Assembly: GCA_005862285.1 (NCBI GenBank)
Contig: SZXW01000010.1
Coordinates: 124,001-188,000 of the forward strand
DNA from: Chlorobium sp.
Lineage (GTDB): Bacteria; Bacteroidota; Chlorobiia; Chlorobiales; Chlorobiaceae
DNA: 64,000 bases
Direction of reading: 5' to 3'
Both the position numbers and the translations under genes were made by a program. Under the pieces are notes generated by a model, which was given only the letters and a program-made list of their open reading frames with translations, was not told the DNA's origin and made no database searches. This document shows, piece after piece, positions 9,737-18,153 of the stretch; the first letter of the stretch is position 1; every line of letters starts with the position of its first letter.

Positions 9737-10792
9737 ATGAACCCTCAGACTTCTCTCCATAAAAGGCAAAGTCTGCTTGCTGACGCCAGGGAACAGATAA
9801 AGGTACTCCAGAAGACCGACTGCCATATACCTTTCTTTTGCAAAAAGCTGGCCGAGTGCGGTCTCTTTCCCATCGAGTCTGACAGCACGTCTATCCTTCA
9901 GGTCAATACCGGGTACCGCTGCAACCTGCTCTGCAGGCACTGCCATGTCGATGCGGGACCGGACAGGAAGGAGGAGATGAGCCGAGAAACAATGCAGTAC
10001 TGCCTCGATGCACTTGGCAAAAGCCGGATCCTGACTCTCGACATAACCGGAGGAGCCCCGGAAATGAACACCGAACTTCCCTGGTTTATCCGTGAAGCAC
10101 GAAAAATCATGCAGGATGGAGAGATCATGGTCAGGACGAATCTCGTTATCCTGGTTAACGGAAACCGGTACAGGGATTTTCCGGATATTTACAAGGAAAA
10201 CCGGGTGACCATCATCGCCTCCCTCCCCTGCTATACCAGGGAAAATGTCAATGCCCAGCGGGGAGCAGGAGTATTCGAAAAGTCAATCGTGGCTTTGAAA
10301 ATGCTGAACTCCATAGGATATGGAAAGGATGGCAGCGGACTCGGGCTGAACCTGGTCTTCAATCCCGGCGGGCCTTCTCTTCCCGGTCAGCAGCAGGCTC
10401 TCGAAGCGGAATACAAAAAGCAGCTTTACGAGAACTTCGGAATCCTTTTCAGCACTCTTTATACCATCACCAACATGCCGATCAGCAGGTTCCTCGAATC
10501 CCTGCTCGATTCGGGACGGTATTGTGAATACATGAAGCTGCTCGCTGACCATTTCAACCCGCGTGCCATTAATAATCTGATGTGCAGGACAACCGTTTCC
10601 GTGGGCTGGGACGGAACGCTTTACGACTGCGACTTCAACCAGATGCTGAAACTTCCGCTGAGCCCCCCATCACCGCGCCACATTCGAGATTTCGATGAAA
10701 ACCTGCTCCGTTCACGCTCAATCACGATCGGACAGCACTGTTTCGGCTGTTCGGCTGGTGCAGGTTCAAGCTGTCATGGTAGCCTCATATGA
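9737..10792 (+). CDS. arsS: ArsS-like radical SAM protein (arsenosugar type)
   Basis: A 351-residue radical SAM enzyme. The cluster-binding motif CNLLCRHC is near residue 58, followed by the SAM-binding TGGAPEM near residue 110. The C-terminal cysteine-rich domain (DUF3641 type) shows CRTTVSVGWDGTLYDCDFN and CFGCSAGAGSSCHG. This architecture matches ArsS, which is thought to add the 5'-deoxyadenosyl group to dimethylarsenite. The stop overlaps the start of the next glycosyltransferase gene in an ATGA, and a second glycosyltransferase follows, the usual arsenosugar-type gene set. No ArsM methyltransferase gene is adjacent. Whether the substrate is arsenic in this organism is inference. Confidence 0.85.
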   Translation: MNPQTSLHKRQSLLADAREQIKVLQKTDCHIPFFCKKLAECGLFPIESDSTSILQVNTGYRCNLLCRHCHVDAGPDRKEEMSRETMQYCLDALGKSRILTLDITGGAPEMNTELPWFIREARKIMQDGEIMVRTNLVILVNGNRYRDFPDIYKENRVTIIASLPCYTRENVNAQRGAGVFEKSIVALKMLNSIGYGKDGSGLGLNLVFNPGGPSLPGQQQALEAEYKKQLYENFGILFSTLYTITNMPISRFLESLLDSGRYCEYMKLLADHFNPRAINNLMCRTTVSVGWDGTLYDCDFNQMLKLPLSPPSPRHIRDFDENLLRSRSITIGQHCFGCSAGAGSSCHGSLI

Positions 10793-11508
10793 ACGCACCT
10801 CGTTACACTATAATCCCGCTCGGGGACTGTTTCAGGGAACATCCCCGCCTTTCAGGACTTTTTATGCCTGAGCGCACCAGGATGCTTGCGATTTTTTCAA
10901 AAAACCCTGTTACCGGGCAGGTCAAAACTCGTCTTGCCAAGTCCATAGGAAACGAAAAAGCGCTCGAAGTCTATGAAATCCTCAGACGGCATACCGACAG
11001 CGTCACTGCCTTGGCAAAGGCAAAAAGGGTTGTCTTCTATTCAGACTTCATACCGGCTTCCGACATCTTCCTCAACGAGGGAGCAGAAGCGAAACTGCAG
11101 GATGGCGACGACCTCGGAGAACGCATGCACAACGCGATATGCGATATGCTTGAAAGCGGTTTCAGCCACGTCGTGCTGATCGGAACCGACTGTCCGGACC
11201 TGAATGCCGCAATCATCGAGGACGCATTTTCCGCACTTGAAAACCACGATGCCGTCATCGGTCCGGCGAAAGACGGAGGGTTCTATCTGATCGGCCTGAA
11301 AAAAAGCTGTCCGGGGCTTTTCCTTCAGAGAACATGGAGCACCTGTTCAGTGCTTCGGGAAACCATCGAAACACTCGAAAAAAAAGGAATGTCATATATG
11401 CTTCTTCCGGAACTTCAGGACATCGATACCTTCGAAGACCTGAAACAAAGCCGCTTATGGAATGAAAACCTGTCCTGCTTGTATCTTGATGAATACGGAG
11501 TACAATAG
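10789..11508 (+). CDS. TIGR04282-type glycosyltransferase (DUF2064)
   Basis: A 239-residue protein of the nucleotidyl/glycosyltransferase-A fold family. Motifs are IFSKNPVTGQVKTRLAKSIG near residue 30, GERMHNA, LIGTDCPDL (the metal-binding DxD-like loop), and AKDGGFYLIGL. The family is recurrently found with ArsS. The annotated start overlaps the arsS stop as ATGA, which suggests translational coupling; family alignment would favour the in-frame ATG at 10864. It probably works with the next gene in sugar transfer to the ArsS product or a related lipid. Confidence 0.85.
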   Translation: MNAPRYTIIPLGDCFREHPRLSGLFMPERTRMLAIFSKNPVTGQVKTRLAKSIGNEKALEVYEILRRHTDSVTALAKAKRVVFYSDFIPASDIFLNEGAEAKLQDGDDLGERMHNAICDMLESGFSHVVLIGTDCPDLNAAIIEDAFSALENHDAVIGPAKDGGFYLIGLKKSCPGLFLQRTWSTCSVLRETIETLEKKGMSYMLLPELQDIDTFEDLKQSRLWNENLSCLYLDEYGVQ

Positions 11509-11548
11509 TATCGGAGAGAACGAACACTATAAACAGCAGCGCTATCAC

Positions 11549-12241
11549 ATGTCAGCAACCGGTTTGAGCATCATCATTCCCGCCTGGAACGAGGAAAACG
11601 GTATCGCCGGTACACTTGAATATCTGCTGAATATCACGGTAAAATATAGCGATATCGAAATAATCGTCTGCGATGCGGGGTCTGACCGTACCTCGGAGAT
11701 TGTATCACTTTATCCGGTCACCCTCTGCCGGACGGAAAAAGGACGCGCCCGGCAAATGAATGCAGGAGCAGCACTTGCAAGCCATGATACCCTTTATTTC
11801 CTGCACGCGGACACCACTCCGCCGCAAAGTTTCGTTGACGATATCCTCTCTGCTGTCAGAAACGGCAAGGAGGCCGGATGTTTCCAGATGCAGTTCGACG
11901 ATCCGAACCCGATCATGGGAATGTACGGATGGTTTACCAGGTTCCCTTTCCAGCTTTGCCGCGGTGGCGACCAGTCGCTTTTTATCACAAAGGAACTGTT
12001 CAGGAAAATCGGTGGTTTCACCGAATTCATGCAGGTCATGGAGGATATCGAGATCATCGCCCGGATCGAAAAGGAAACCTCGTTCCATATACTCGACAGG
12101 GTCGTCGTGACTTCGGCGAGAAAATATCACAGCAACGGCATCATCCGGCTCCAGCTGATATTCGGCACAATCCACCTGCTCTATGCGGTCGGTGCGGACC
12201 AGGAAACTCTCGTTCGTTATTACAGGGAAAATATCGCGTAA
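11549..12241 (+). CDS. TIGR04283-type family 2 glycosyltransferase
   Basis: A 230-residue GT-A glycosyltransferase starting at the ATG at 11549 (MSATGLSIIIPAWNEE), which places the family 2 start motif at the N-terminus; an in-frame ATG at 11462 lies inside the previous gene and is less likely. Motifs are IIVCDAGSDRTSEI, FLHADTTPP (DxD equivalent), and GGDQSLFITKELF, then MEDIEIIARI. Members are recurrent partners of ArsS and the TIGR04282 protein. It is the last gene of a four-gene co-directional run starting with crtQ. The acceptor is not known. Confidence 0.87.
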   Translation: MSATGLSIIIPAWNEENGIAGTLEYLLNITVKYSDIEIIVCDAGSDRTSEIVSLYPVTLCRTEKGRARQMNAGAALASHDTLYFLHADTTPPQSFVDDILSAVRNGKEAGCFQMQFDDPNPIMGMYGWFTRFPFQLCRGGDQSLFITKELFRKIGGFTEFMQVMEDIEIIARIEKETSFHILDRVVVTSARKYHSNGIIRLQLIFGTIHLLYAVGADQETLVRYYRENIA

Positions 12242-12478
12242 TTGCACGCTCCAGGTTCAGGACTGAACGAATCATTACATCTGTTGTTCCCGATCAAGGG
12301 GATGCCATAAAGAACCCGGAAATATATTCATCAGGAACCAGTGCATCGATTCATGACACAACAACCCGGAAGTGCAGATAATAAGAGCAATTTTGGCGTT
12401 TTTCTGAAAAAACGGAAAGATGAGATTATTATATTAAACCAAAGTAAAACCTAAAATCCTCTAAACACCTTAAACGTT

Positions 12479-13249
12479 ATGGCTGCAGACGAAATTAAAA
12501 AAACAGAAAACTTACCCGGCCAGGGGGGACCGCAGAAAACCGAGAGCAATGCAGGTAATGGCGATTTCGCCAATCTTATCGGCAATGTCGGCGTTCTGCT
12601 TGATTCTACGATCGATACCGTCCAGGGCATGATCAATTCCGTCAGCTCCGTGACGGGACAATTGATAGAAGGTGTGAACAGTACCATAAAATCCGAACCC
12701 CTACAGGAAATTATCCAGAATGTCAACACTGTCTCCGGCCAGCTCATTGAAGGGGTAAATACCGTTTCAGGCCAGCTCATCGAAGGCGTCAACGCCACGA
12801 TCAATTCCCAGCAGGTCCAGGAGTTCGGCAAAATGCTGAAAAACCTGGTCGAGAATGTAAACTCCACGGTAAACTCCGGACAGATTCAGAACCTGTTCAA
12901 CAATGTAAGTTTCGGCCTCGGCCAGCTAATGAACAATGTTTTCGCTCCGGTTATGTCTGGAGGACATGATGAGTACCAAAAAAAGGAAGTCAAGCAGATT
13001 CCGTTCTGCAGCCATGCACCTGAACCAAAATCCCTGGCTCCTGCTGCTGCCGCTCCAGTACCCGTTACCCCTGCGGCAACTCAGCCAGTAAAACCCGTAT
13101 CGGTTCCAGTTATTCCGGCAGCATCTGCGCCTGCTGCCAAACCCGCAGCCCCGGCTCCAGTTGCTCCGGCGGCTTCATCACCGGCTGCCCAGCCAGCATC
13201 GAAAGCTCCAGACGCGCCTGCAGCACCTGAAAAACCGGCACAAAGCTGA
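12479..13249 (+). CDS. chlorosome envelope-like protein with Ala/Pro-rich tail
   Basis: A 256-residue protein. Residues 28-160 are built of amphipathic, glycine- and asparagine-spaced helices (for example NLIGNVGVLLDSTIDTVQG) like those in chlorosome envelope proteins of the CsmC/CsmD/CsmH kind. An 11-residue unit, TVSGQLIEGVN, occurs twice in tandem at about 84-105, with a related copy at 57-67. Residues 181-256 are an alanine/proline tail with many PAA and PVAP units. Its place near crtQ and the bch genes fits a chlorosome role, and the length is closest to CsmH, but I did not assign the symbol. A strong terminator follows. Confidence 0.65.
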   Translation: MAADEIKKTENLPGQGGPQKTESNAGNGDFANLIGNVGVLLDSTIDTVQGMINSVSSVTGQLIEGVNSTIKSEPLQEIIQNVNTVSGQLIEGVNTVSGQLIEGVNATINSQQVQEFGKMLKNLVENVNSTVNSGQIQNLFNNVSFGLGQLMNNVFAPVMSGGHDEYQKKEVKQIPFCSHAPEPKSLAPAAAAPVPVTPAATQPVKPVSVPVIPAASAPAAKPAAPAPVAPAASSPAAQPASKAPDAPAAPEKPAQS

Positions 13250-13300
13250 ATTACTTTTCTTTCAGAAAGCGATTCAGAGAAAACGGTGAATATTGACAAA

Positions 13301-13340
13301 GCGAGCGGAAAAACCTGATCCTGACGGTTTTTCCGCTCGC
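13301..13340. terminator. rho-independent terminator
   Basis: A perfect 15-bp stem GCGAGCGGAAAAACC / GGTTTTTCCGCTCGC with a 10-base loop. It lies between the convergent chlorosome-type gene and dut. The T-rich tail on the plus strand favours the chlorosome-type gene. Confidence 0.8.
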
Positions 13341-13369
13341 TTCTTGTTTGGGTGCCGAAAAAACGGATA

Positions 13370-13816
13370 TTATTTGCGGCCGATACCGGTATGACCGAAC
13401 CCGCCTTCACCCCGTTGCGTTTCTCCAAGCTCGGCCACCTCTTCAAAACAAACATGCTCGACCTTTGCGACAACCATCTGCGCAATGCGGTCACCATGAC
13501 TAACCGTAAAAGGCTCCTTGCCGTAATTGATGAGAATCACCTTCACCTCTCCGCGGTAATCGGCATCGATGGTTGCCGGCGTATTGGGTAATGAGATCAT
13601 CGAACGCAGAGCGAGTCCGCTTCTCGGACGCAGTTGCGCTTCGAAACCTTCAGGAAGTTCTATCGCAAAACCCGTCGGGATCAGTGCCGTTGTCAGGGAC
13701 TGGATAGTTACCGGAGCATCGAGACAGGCGGATATGTCCATGCCCGCTGCATGAGCGGTTGCATATGCCGGCAATACGGCTTGTTTGTTCAGACGAACAA
13801 TCTTTACTTGTAACAT
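13370..13816 (-). CDS. dut: dUTP diphosphatase
   Basis: A 148-residue trimeric-type dUTPase of normal length. It hydrolyses dUTP to dUMP and diphosphate, keeping uracil out of DNA. All five family motifs can be read: [10 protein letters not shown] (1), RPRSGLALR (2), [14 protein letters not shown] (3), GDRIAQMVV (4) and the C-terminal P-loop-like GEGGFGHTG (5). It is a single gene on the minus strand, convergent with the chlorosome-type gene. Confidence 0.96.
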   Translation of the reverse strand: MLQVKIVRLNKQAVLPAYATAHAAGMDISACLDAPVTIQSLTTALIPTGFAIELPEGFEAQLRPRSGLALRSMISLPNTPATIDADYRGEVKVILINYGKEPFTVSHGDRIAQMVVAKVEHVCFEEVAELGETQRGEGGFGHTGIGRK

Positions 13817-14189
13817 TGCAAGTGATTGGTTTTTTTAGATGCCTGAAAGAGGCTTCAACGAAGTAGAATATAACATATTCGCACGCTGTAAGCCTTTAAG
13901 AGAAATTTTGCAACTATTCATATAATACTCGACCGCCGTTCATTCCTGGTCGAAGCATCGTTTCTCGTAAATGGAAGTCCGAAACATACTTTTGGCTTGA
14001 ACTTCTTCATGGAAACATGGCGAAGGGACCGGCATTCGAATTCGAAGACTTCCCTTTCCGCGAAGCGGATATAACTATGCTTTTTTGTGGTTTTCAGGTG
14101 CCGGAATGTGCCGGGGGGTATTGTCAGTGAAACGATAATGCTTGACAAGGTGGAGAAATAGAGACGTGCCGGAGAGTAACGGATAAAAA
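13817..14189. other. intergenic, no supported gene
   Basis: About 370 bases upstream of dut. A 76-codon open frame on the minus strand (13918-14148) has no ribosome-binding site and unusual composition and is not called. No RNA gene is recognised here. Confidence 0.5.
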
Positions 14190-14217
14190 AAAGGCCATTC
14201 CCTGAAGAATGGCCTTT
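14190..14217 (-). terminator. rho-independent terminator of the DUF2934 gene
   Basis: Stem AAAGGCCATTC / GAATGGCCTTT with a 6-base loop; read on the minus strand it is followed by a T run. It begins 3 bases after the stop codon of the short gene at 14221-14397. Confidence 0.75.
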
Positions 14218-14220
14218 GAT

Positions 14221-14397
14221 CTAATTCTGCGAAACAGTGTTCAAGTTCTTCAAGAATGATTCCGCTTCAACCCAATCCTCGATATCTGAGCCATTGTTTG
14301 AACCTTTTTTTTCCCATAGATAATAAGCCGTGAGTCTCACATCCTCTTCAATCTGTTCAGGTGACTTTTCTGTACAATTGTTCGTTTTGTTTTTCAT
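14221..14397 (-). CDS. DUF2934-like short protein (58 aa)
   Basis: A 58-residue protein. It starts at the ATG at 14397, preceded by AAGGG about 10 bases upstream, and ends directly before a terminator, which supports a real transcript. The body reads ARLTAYYLWE-like (VRLTAYYLWEKKG, residues 20-32), then SDIEDWVEAESFLK (37-50). This is the short aromatic pattern of DUF2934 proteins, whose function is unknown. It is the only gene in a stretch of about 1.2 kb otherwise lacking genes. Confidence 0.7.
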   Translation of the reverse strand: MKNKTNNCTEKSPEQIEEDVRLTAYYLWEKKGSNNGSDIEDWVEAESFLKNLNTVSQN

Positions 14398-15087
14398 CTT
14401 TGCCCTTGTTGACTAATTTTACCCAAGTGAATATCGCGCGAATAAAACATCGCATTTTCTTTATTTTCACATCACTATATAACAATTAATCAACACACCT
14501 GCAACTAATTATTCGTTATAATTATTTTAATTATTTATAGTTATAGGTAAGTACCCTTACCATATAGCGATACAATCAATGCGACAAGCTGAACCTGGAC
14601 CCTCATTGTTTTACCGGGAGCTGCCGACCTGAACATCATAAAACCAGCCAAATCAATTGATGTGGTCAAAGCCGGTTTATTTACGAACAAGTCCTCAGTC
14701 TCAATGGGTGAACTTGCTGCATTTTTCCGGAGCCGGACTGGTCCGGCAAAACGGTCGGTCAAGCAGCATTGAGCTTTGAGACAATTCAGGAGCCCTCGAA
14801 CCCTGGACTGCTTTTCCCGCAATGACTGTCATGGAATGAAGGGAATACAGCCGAGTGCGAAAGCTGTGAATATATCGGGCAAAAACTCATTCGTTGAAAG
14901 AATTGATCACATGAAAACATAAACACATGTAATAAAGATGACATGGAACCTTTCTGACACTCCTGAAATTAAGTATACTGATAGCGTAATGCTTATCAAG
15001 CAGGATAATTATTGTTAACAGCCAGTGAAAAGTGAACAGGCAAAAAGCAAAAAAAACCCGGATACAGACATTGAGGAGGTCAGCATA
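14398..15087. other. AT-rich intergenic stretch, possibly decayed DNA
   Basis: About 690 bases without a supported gene. A 93-codon minus-strand frame (14541-14822) and a shorter plus-strand frame without a start codon over the same segment are both open, but neither has a ribosome-binding site or recognisable domain. The segment next to 14440-14540 is strongly AT-rich and may hold the promoter of the DUF2934 gene. Confidence 0.4.
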
Positions 15088-15315
15088 ATGCAGAACGCAG
15101 GAGCCCTTCGAGAGGAAATTATCAGCAGATTAAAACATAGAGGCCTGAGCGGAAGGCATCAGGGGTCGATTTTTGCTTTGCGATATAAAAGCCAGGAACC
15201 GGGCGAGAGACAATCATTCCGATGGAATGAGCTGTTGGACGAACTCACCCTTTCTTCAATTCGATACGGGATTGACGGGGTATTGGAAGCGGCATACATC
15301 GAAGAGCGAATATAA
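15088..15315 (+). CDS. small hypothetical protein (75 aa)
   Basis: A 75-residue protein starting at the ATG at 15088. The choice rests on a very strong ribosome-binding site, GAGGAGG, 8 bases upstream; an in-frame GTG at 15025 would add 21 residues but has no such site. The protein is charged and probably helical (ALREEIISRLKHRGL, then WNELLDELTLSSIRYGIDG). No domain is recognised. It directly precedes the remains of an XRE regulator, so it could have been part of a small accessory module. Confidence 0.6.
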   Translation: MQNAGALREEIISRLKHRGLSGRHQGSIFALRYKSQEPGERQSFRWNELLDELTLSSIRYGIDGVLEAAYIEERI

Positions 15316-15372
15316 CCTTGCTCCCCGGTTTTACCGAAAGGTATGATGAAGGAGAAGGATACAGGAATCCAC

Positions 15373-15560
15373 GTTTAGGGACACTCCTCAAACAGTCAAG
15401 CTCAATGCAGGTTTGTCTCAGGTCGTAGTTGCCAAATAGCTGAAAACCGGGCAAGTCCGCTATTTACCGCATTGAGAACCATACCGAAGATGTCAGGCTC
15501 TCCACCATTTCACATTATACGGAAGCGTTGGGCAAAAAGCTTGACATTCCAATCCATTGA
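15373..15560 (+). pseudogene. XRE-family regulator pseudogene
   Basis: Pieces of one helix-turn-helix protein can be read in different frames: GTLLKQ, then NAGLSQVVVAK ending in a stop, then [20 protein letters not shown] and [13 protein letters not shown]. Joined, these spell a typical HigA-like XRE domain (LSQ..VAK...SAIYRIE). At least two frameshifts and an in-frame stop break it. A relic of an antitoxin or small regulator is the simplest reading. Confidence 0.7.
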
Positions 15561-15659
15561 ACGGATGCCGGGTTTTGAAGTTTTAACAAAGATGCTGCTT
15601 ACTTTCAGGACACCTTTCACAGTCAAAGTTTTTTACATCTTACAAAACATAACACATTC

Positions 15660-16421
15660 ATGAGCAGTCAAATTACCGGTACACCTGAAAAGGTATATGC
15701 GCTTGCATTCGGAGCACATCCTGACGATGTCGAACTCTCCTGCGGGGCCACGCTTCTGAAAATCATCGGTGAAGGCAACGATGTCGCCGTCTGCGACCTC
15801 ACGAAAGGCGAAATGGGAACGTATGGCTCACCTGAAACAAGAAAGGCCGAGGCGGAAAAAGCAACCCGCATCATGGGATACCGTTGCAGGGTAACCCTCG
15901 ATCTCGGTGACTCGAAACTGTTCTATACCGAGGAAAATATTGCCGAAATCATCCGCGTCATACGGCATTTCAAACCCGATGTGGTCTTTGCGAACGCTCC
16001 CGACGAGCGCCACCCCGACCATATGAAAGCCTCAAAACTGGTCAGCGATGCGGTTTACTACGCAGGTCTGCAGCAGCTTCGAAGCGAGCTTGACGGAGTT
16101 CCGCAGGAACCCCACCGTCCACGACATCTGCTTCACTACATCCAGTTCAAACATCTCGAACCGGACATCATCGTCGATGTTTCTGATACCTACGCGAAAT
16201 CAAAGAAAGGGGTTCTGGCTTTTGAATCGCAGTTCTACAGTGAAGACAGAGCTGACGAGCCGAAAACCCTGATCAAGAGAAAGGAATTTCTTACAGCCCT
16301 CGAAGCCCGATGCCACTATTTCGGCGAGCAGATCGGCGTCATGTATGGCGAAGGGTTCCTCTGTCCCTCCAGAATTGCAGTCCACTCCTTCAAAACCGCT
16401 TTCCCCGGGATGAACACTTGA
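15660..16421 (+). CDS. bshB1: N-acetyl-alpha-D-glucosaminyl L-malate deacetylase (bacillithiol)
   Basis: A 253-residue PIG-L family zinc deacetylase. The zinc ligands are in GAHPDDVELSCG (residues 18-29) and the HPDH motif DERHPDHMKAS (near 120). The SKGVLAFESQF region and the C-terminal GEQIGVMYGEGF match BshB1, which deacetylates GlcNAc-malate in bacillithiol synthesis. Green sulfur bacteria are reported to use N-methyl-bacillithiol, which fits. The gene is single here, followed by its own terminator; the bshA and bshC partners are not in the window. Confidence 0.9.
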   Translation: MSSQITGTPEKVYALAFGAHPDDVELSCGATLLKIIGEGNDVAVCDLTKGEMGTYGSPETRKAEAEKATRIMGYRCRVTLDLGDSKLFYTEENIAEIIRVIRHFKPDVVFANAPDERHPDHMKASKLVSDAVYYAGLQQLRSELDGVPQEPHRPRHLLHYIQFKHLEPDIIVDVSDTYAKSKKGVLAFESQFYSEDRADEPKTLIKRKEFLTALEARCHYFGEQIGVMYGEGFLCPSRIAVHSFKTAFPGMNT

Positions 16422-16443
16422 AATTGACCGCTCCATATCGCAG

Positions 16444-16473
16444 AAAAGCCGCCTTTTTTTCGAGGCGGCTTTT
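16444..16473. terminator. bidirectional rho-independent terminator
   Basis: Stem AAAAGCCGCCT / AGGCGGCTTTT with an 8-base loop between the convergent bshB1 and C1 protease genes. Confidence 0.8.
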
Positions 16474-16500
16474 CCTGAAACAAACAGAGATGGGTCAGTA

Positions 16501-17418
16501 TCAGCTTACCTTGAACTCACCGGTATCGATCCACTCATTTTTCAGAAGGGACCACCAGTCAAGGGCCAGGCCTTTCAGAACGTAGTCATAAGGCAGCCAT
16601 CCGTATCCAGCATCACCCCATTCCGTTCCCCATGAATTTCTGATCAGAAGGGCCCCTTTGGTTTCAATACCGCCGGTACTGGTGTTCTGTATTTTGATAT
16701 TATCATCGAATCCGAAAGCTCCTATAGCATGTCCGCCGAGTATTTTCTCGCCATTCGAAGGAAACGGGATCATGCCTGTCTTGTCCGCCTGGAAGATGGA
16801 ACTGAAAACCGTAAATCCGAACATCGAAGGCAAACCCGCCATGAGCAATGTTTTAATCTGGGCAAGAAGCACGTTCCTTGCCATCCCTTCGGGATCGAGC
16901 CGGTAATAGCTGATCGCCTGGTAATTCTGTGCGAAAGCATAGCAGAAAGCGGAGGGTTCCTTTTCGAAATCGTCGACAACATAGGGCCAGTACTCCTCAG
17001 GCGGCACGCCCATGAGCACAAGCGCCTCCATGGTCGAACGGAGAAATGCGCCCGTATCGCCTGTCCAGTTGAGCAGGTTCCGGGTTACCTTGTACAGAAA
17101 CAGCCTCGATGCATCGATATGTTTTCCGAATGCCTTCCTTTCGAAATATTCTACGATGCCGACTCCGGCATGTGCTGTGCAGGCACCGATGCTCTCCTGG
17201 TTTTCGATCGGCGAACACCACTGCCTGAGATCGACAGAAAAGGGAAAACTTTTAACCGGCTTCAGAACGCCGGCTGACGAAAGCATAGCTTTGACAGAAT
17301 CCTTCTCGCCGAGTTTCTTCTTGCGCAGAGATACCTTGTTCTGCTCTGCAGTGTAATCCCTGGTATCAGGATAATCAGGCAACCAGCCTAATCCGAGACG
17401 TTTCGATACTTGATCCAT
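16501..17418 (-). CDS. C1 (papain) family cysteine protease
   Basis: A 305-residue protease. The start is taken at 17418 (MDQVSKRLGLGWLPDYPD), since family members begin just before the LGWLPDYPDTRD motif; an upstream in-frame start at 17457 is possible. The catalytic set is visible: the oxyanion glutamine and nucleophile in IENQESIGACTAHAG (about Q79 and C85), the histidine in GGHAIGAFGFDD, and the asparagine in IRNSWGTEWGD. No signal peptide and no long inhibitory prodomain are seen, so the protein is predicted to be cytoplasmic or exported by another route. A GH19 hydrolase gene lies 150 bases upstream on the same strand. Confidence 0.88.
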   Translation of the reverse strand: MDQVSKRLGLGWLPDYPDTRDYTAEQNKVSLRKKKLGEKDSVKAMLSSAGVLKPVKSFPFSVDLRQWCSPIENQESIGACTAHAGVGIVEYFERKAFGKHIDASRLFLYKVTRNLLNWTGDTGAFLRSTMEALVLMGVPPEEYWPYVVDDFEKEPSAFCYAFAQNYQAISYYRLDPEGMARNVLLAQIKTLLMAGLPSMFGFTVFSSIFQADKTGMIPFPSNGEKILGGHAIGAFGFDDNIKIQNTSTGGIETKGALLIRNSWGTEWGDAGYGWLPYDYVLKGLALDWWSLLKNEWIDTGEFKVS

Positions 17419-17568
17419 AGTTCCTATCCGTTTATTTATTAAGACAACCTCTTGCAACCACCTTTGATTGCATTATCCTGAAAATCACCGCAAACCGGCA
17501 CCAATGATGATTGTTGCCGGTTCAAGAAAGGGTATGCTTTAAAGAGCAAATAAACAAAAACCTTACGT

Positions 17569-18153
17569 TCAGGTCAGCACCCGTTTTGCTGCAGCGTAAT
17601 TCTTCTTCCGTTCATCCATGCCGTTGTAACCGCCGTTTATGGTAATGCTGATGAACTCGACGGGAGAGACATCGATCAGCTCTCCTTTGTATTTCTTTTT
17701 CAACAGGTCGCTGTCGGGGTGATTGGCGGTATCGTTGAGGCCTCGCGTTCTCCAGTATTCACAGGCGCTCCAGACGGCGAATTCCGGCTGTTCGAGAAGC
17801 TCGGGTGTGTTGATGAACATGTCCCGGTGTCCTCTTTTGATCCCGAGCTGCAGGTAGTTCGCCCGGCCTGTGGTCTGAAAAATCCCGCGGCCCCTGAACC
17901 TGACTCCGTCACCGGGCCGGGTATTCCCAAGATCGGCACGGTCTTCATAAGCCCTGCCCGAAGCATACTCCCGAAGGGTTTTGAAGTGATCGGTCTCATG
18001 ACATGCCTGCGCGAGGAAATGGGCATATTCCTGCGGTGAATCAATCTCATACGTCGGACATATTTTATTGATCCATTCGGCAAGCGGCGGCATCAGAGGG
18101 GTGTTTATACCGGCAATGGCCGATAAATGATCGGGCGTGACGATGTATGCCAT
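17569..18153 (-). CDS. GH19 family glycoside hydrolase (endolysin-like)
   Basis: A 194-residue single-domain protein of the GH19 chitinase/lysozyme fold. The active-site region reads FLAQACHETDHF (catalytic acid E53), then YEDRADLGNTRPGDG and the family signature FRGRGIFQTTGRANY (about 87-101). Small GH19 proteins of this type are often phage-type lysins acting on peptidoglycan. No signal peptide or anchor is visible. It precedes the C1 protease gene. No phage structural genes are nearby. Confidence 0.85.
   Translation of the reverse strand: MAYIVTPDHLSAIAGINTPLMPPLAEWINKICPTYEIDSPQEYAHFLAQACHETDHFKTLREYASGRAYEDRADLGNTRPGDGVRFRGRGIFQTTGRANYLQLGIKRGHRDMFINTPELLEQPEFAVWSACEYWRTRGLNDTANHPDSDLLKKKYKGELIDVSPVEFISITINGGYNGMDERKKNYAAAKRVLT

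Noticed and set aside
11462-11548. Upstream start for the TIGR04283 glycosyltransferase
   Set aside because: It lies inside the preceding gene and adds 29 residues not expected for the family.
13918-14148. 76-codon minus-strand frame upstream of dut
   Set aside because: No ribosome-binding site, odd composition and no recognised domain.
14541-14822. 93-codon minus-strand frame, and a shorter plus-strand frame in the same place
   Set aside because: Neither has a start signal or domain; both look like chance open frames in decayed DNA.
15025-15087. GTG start at 15025 for the small gene before the XRE relic
   Set aside because: The ATG at 15088 has a very strong ribosome-binding site (GAGGAGG), so the shorter protein is preferred.
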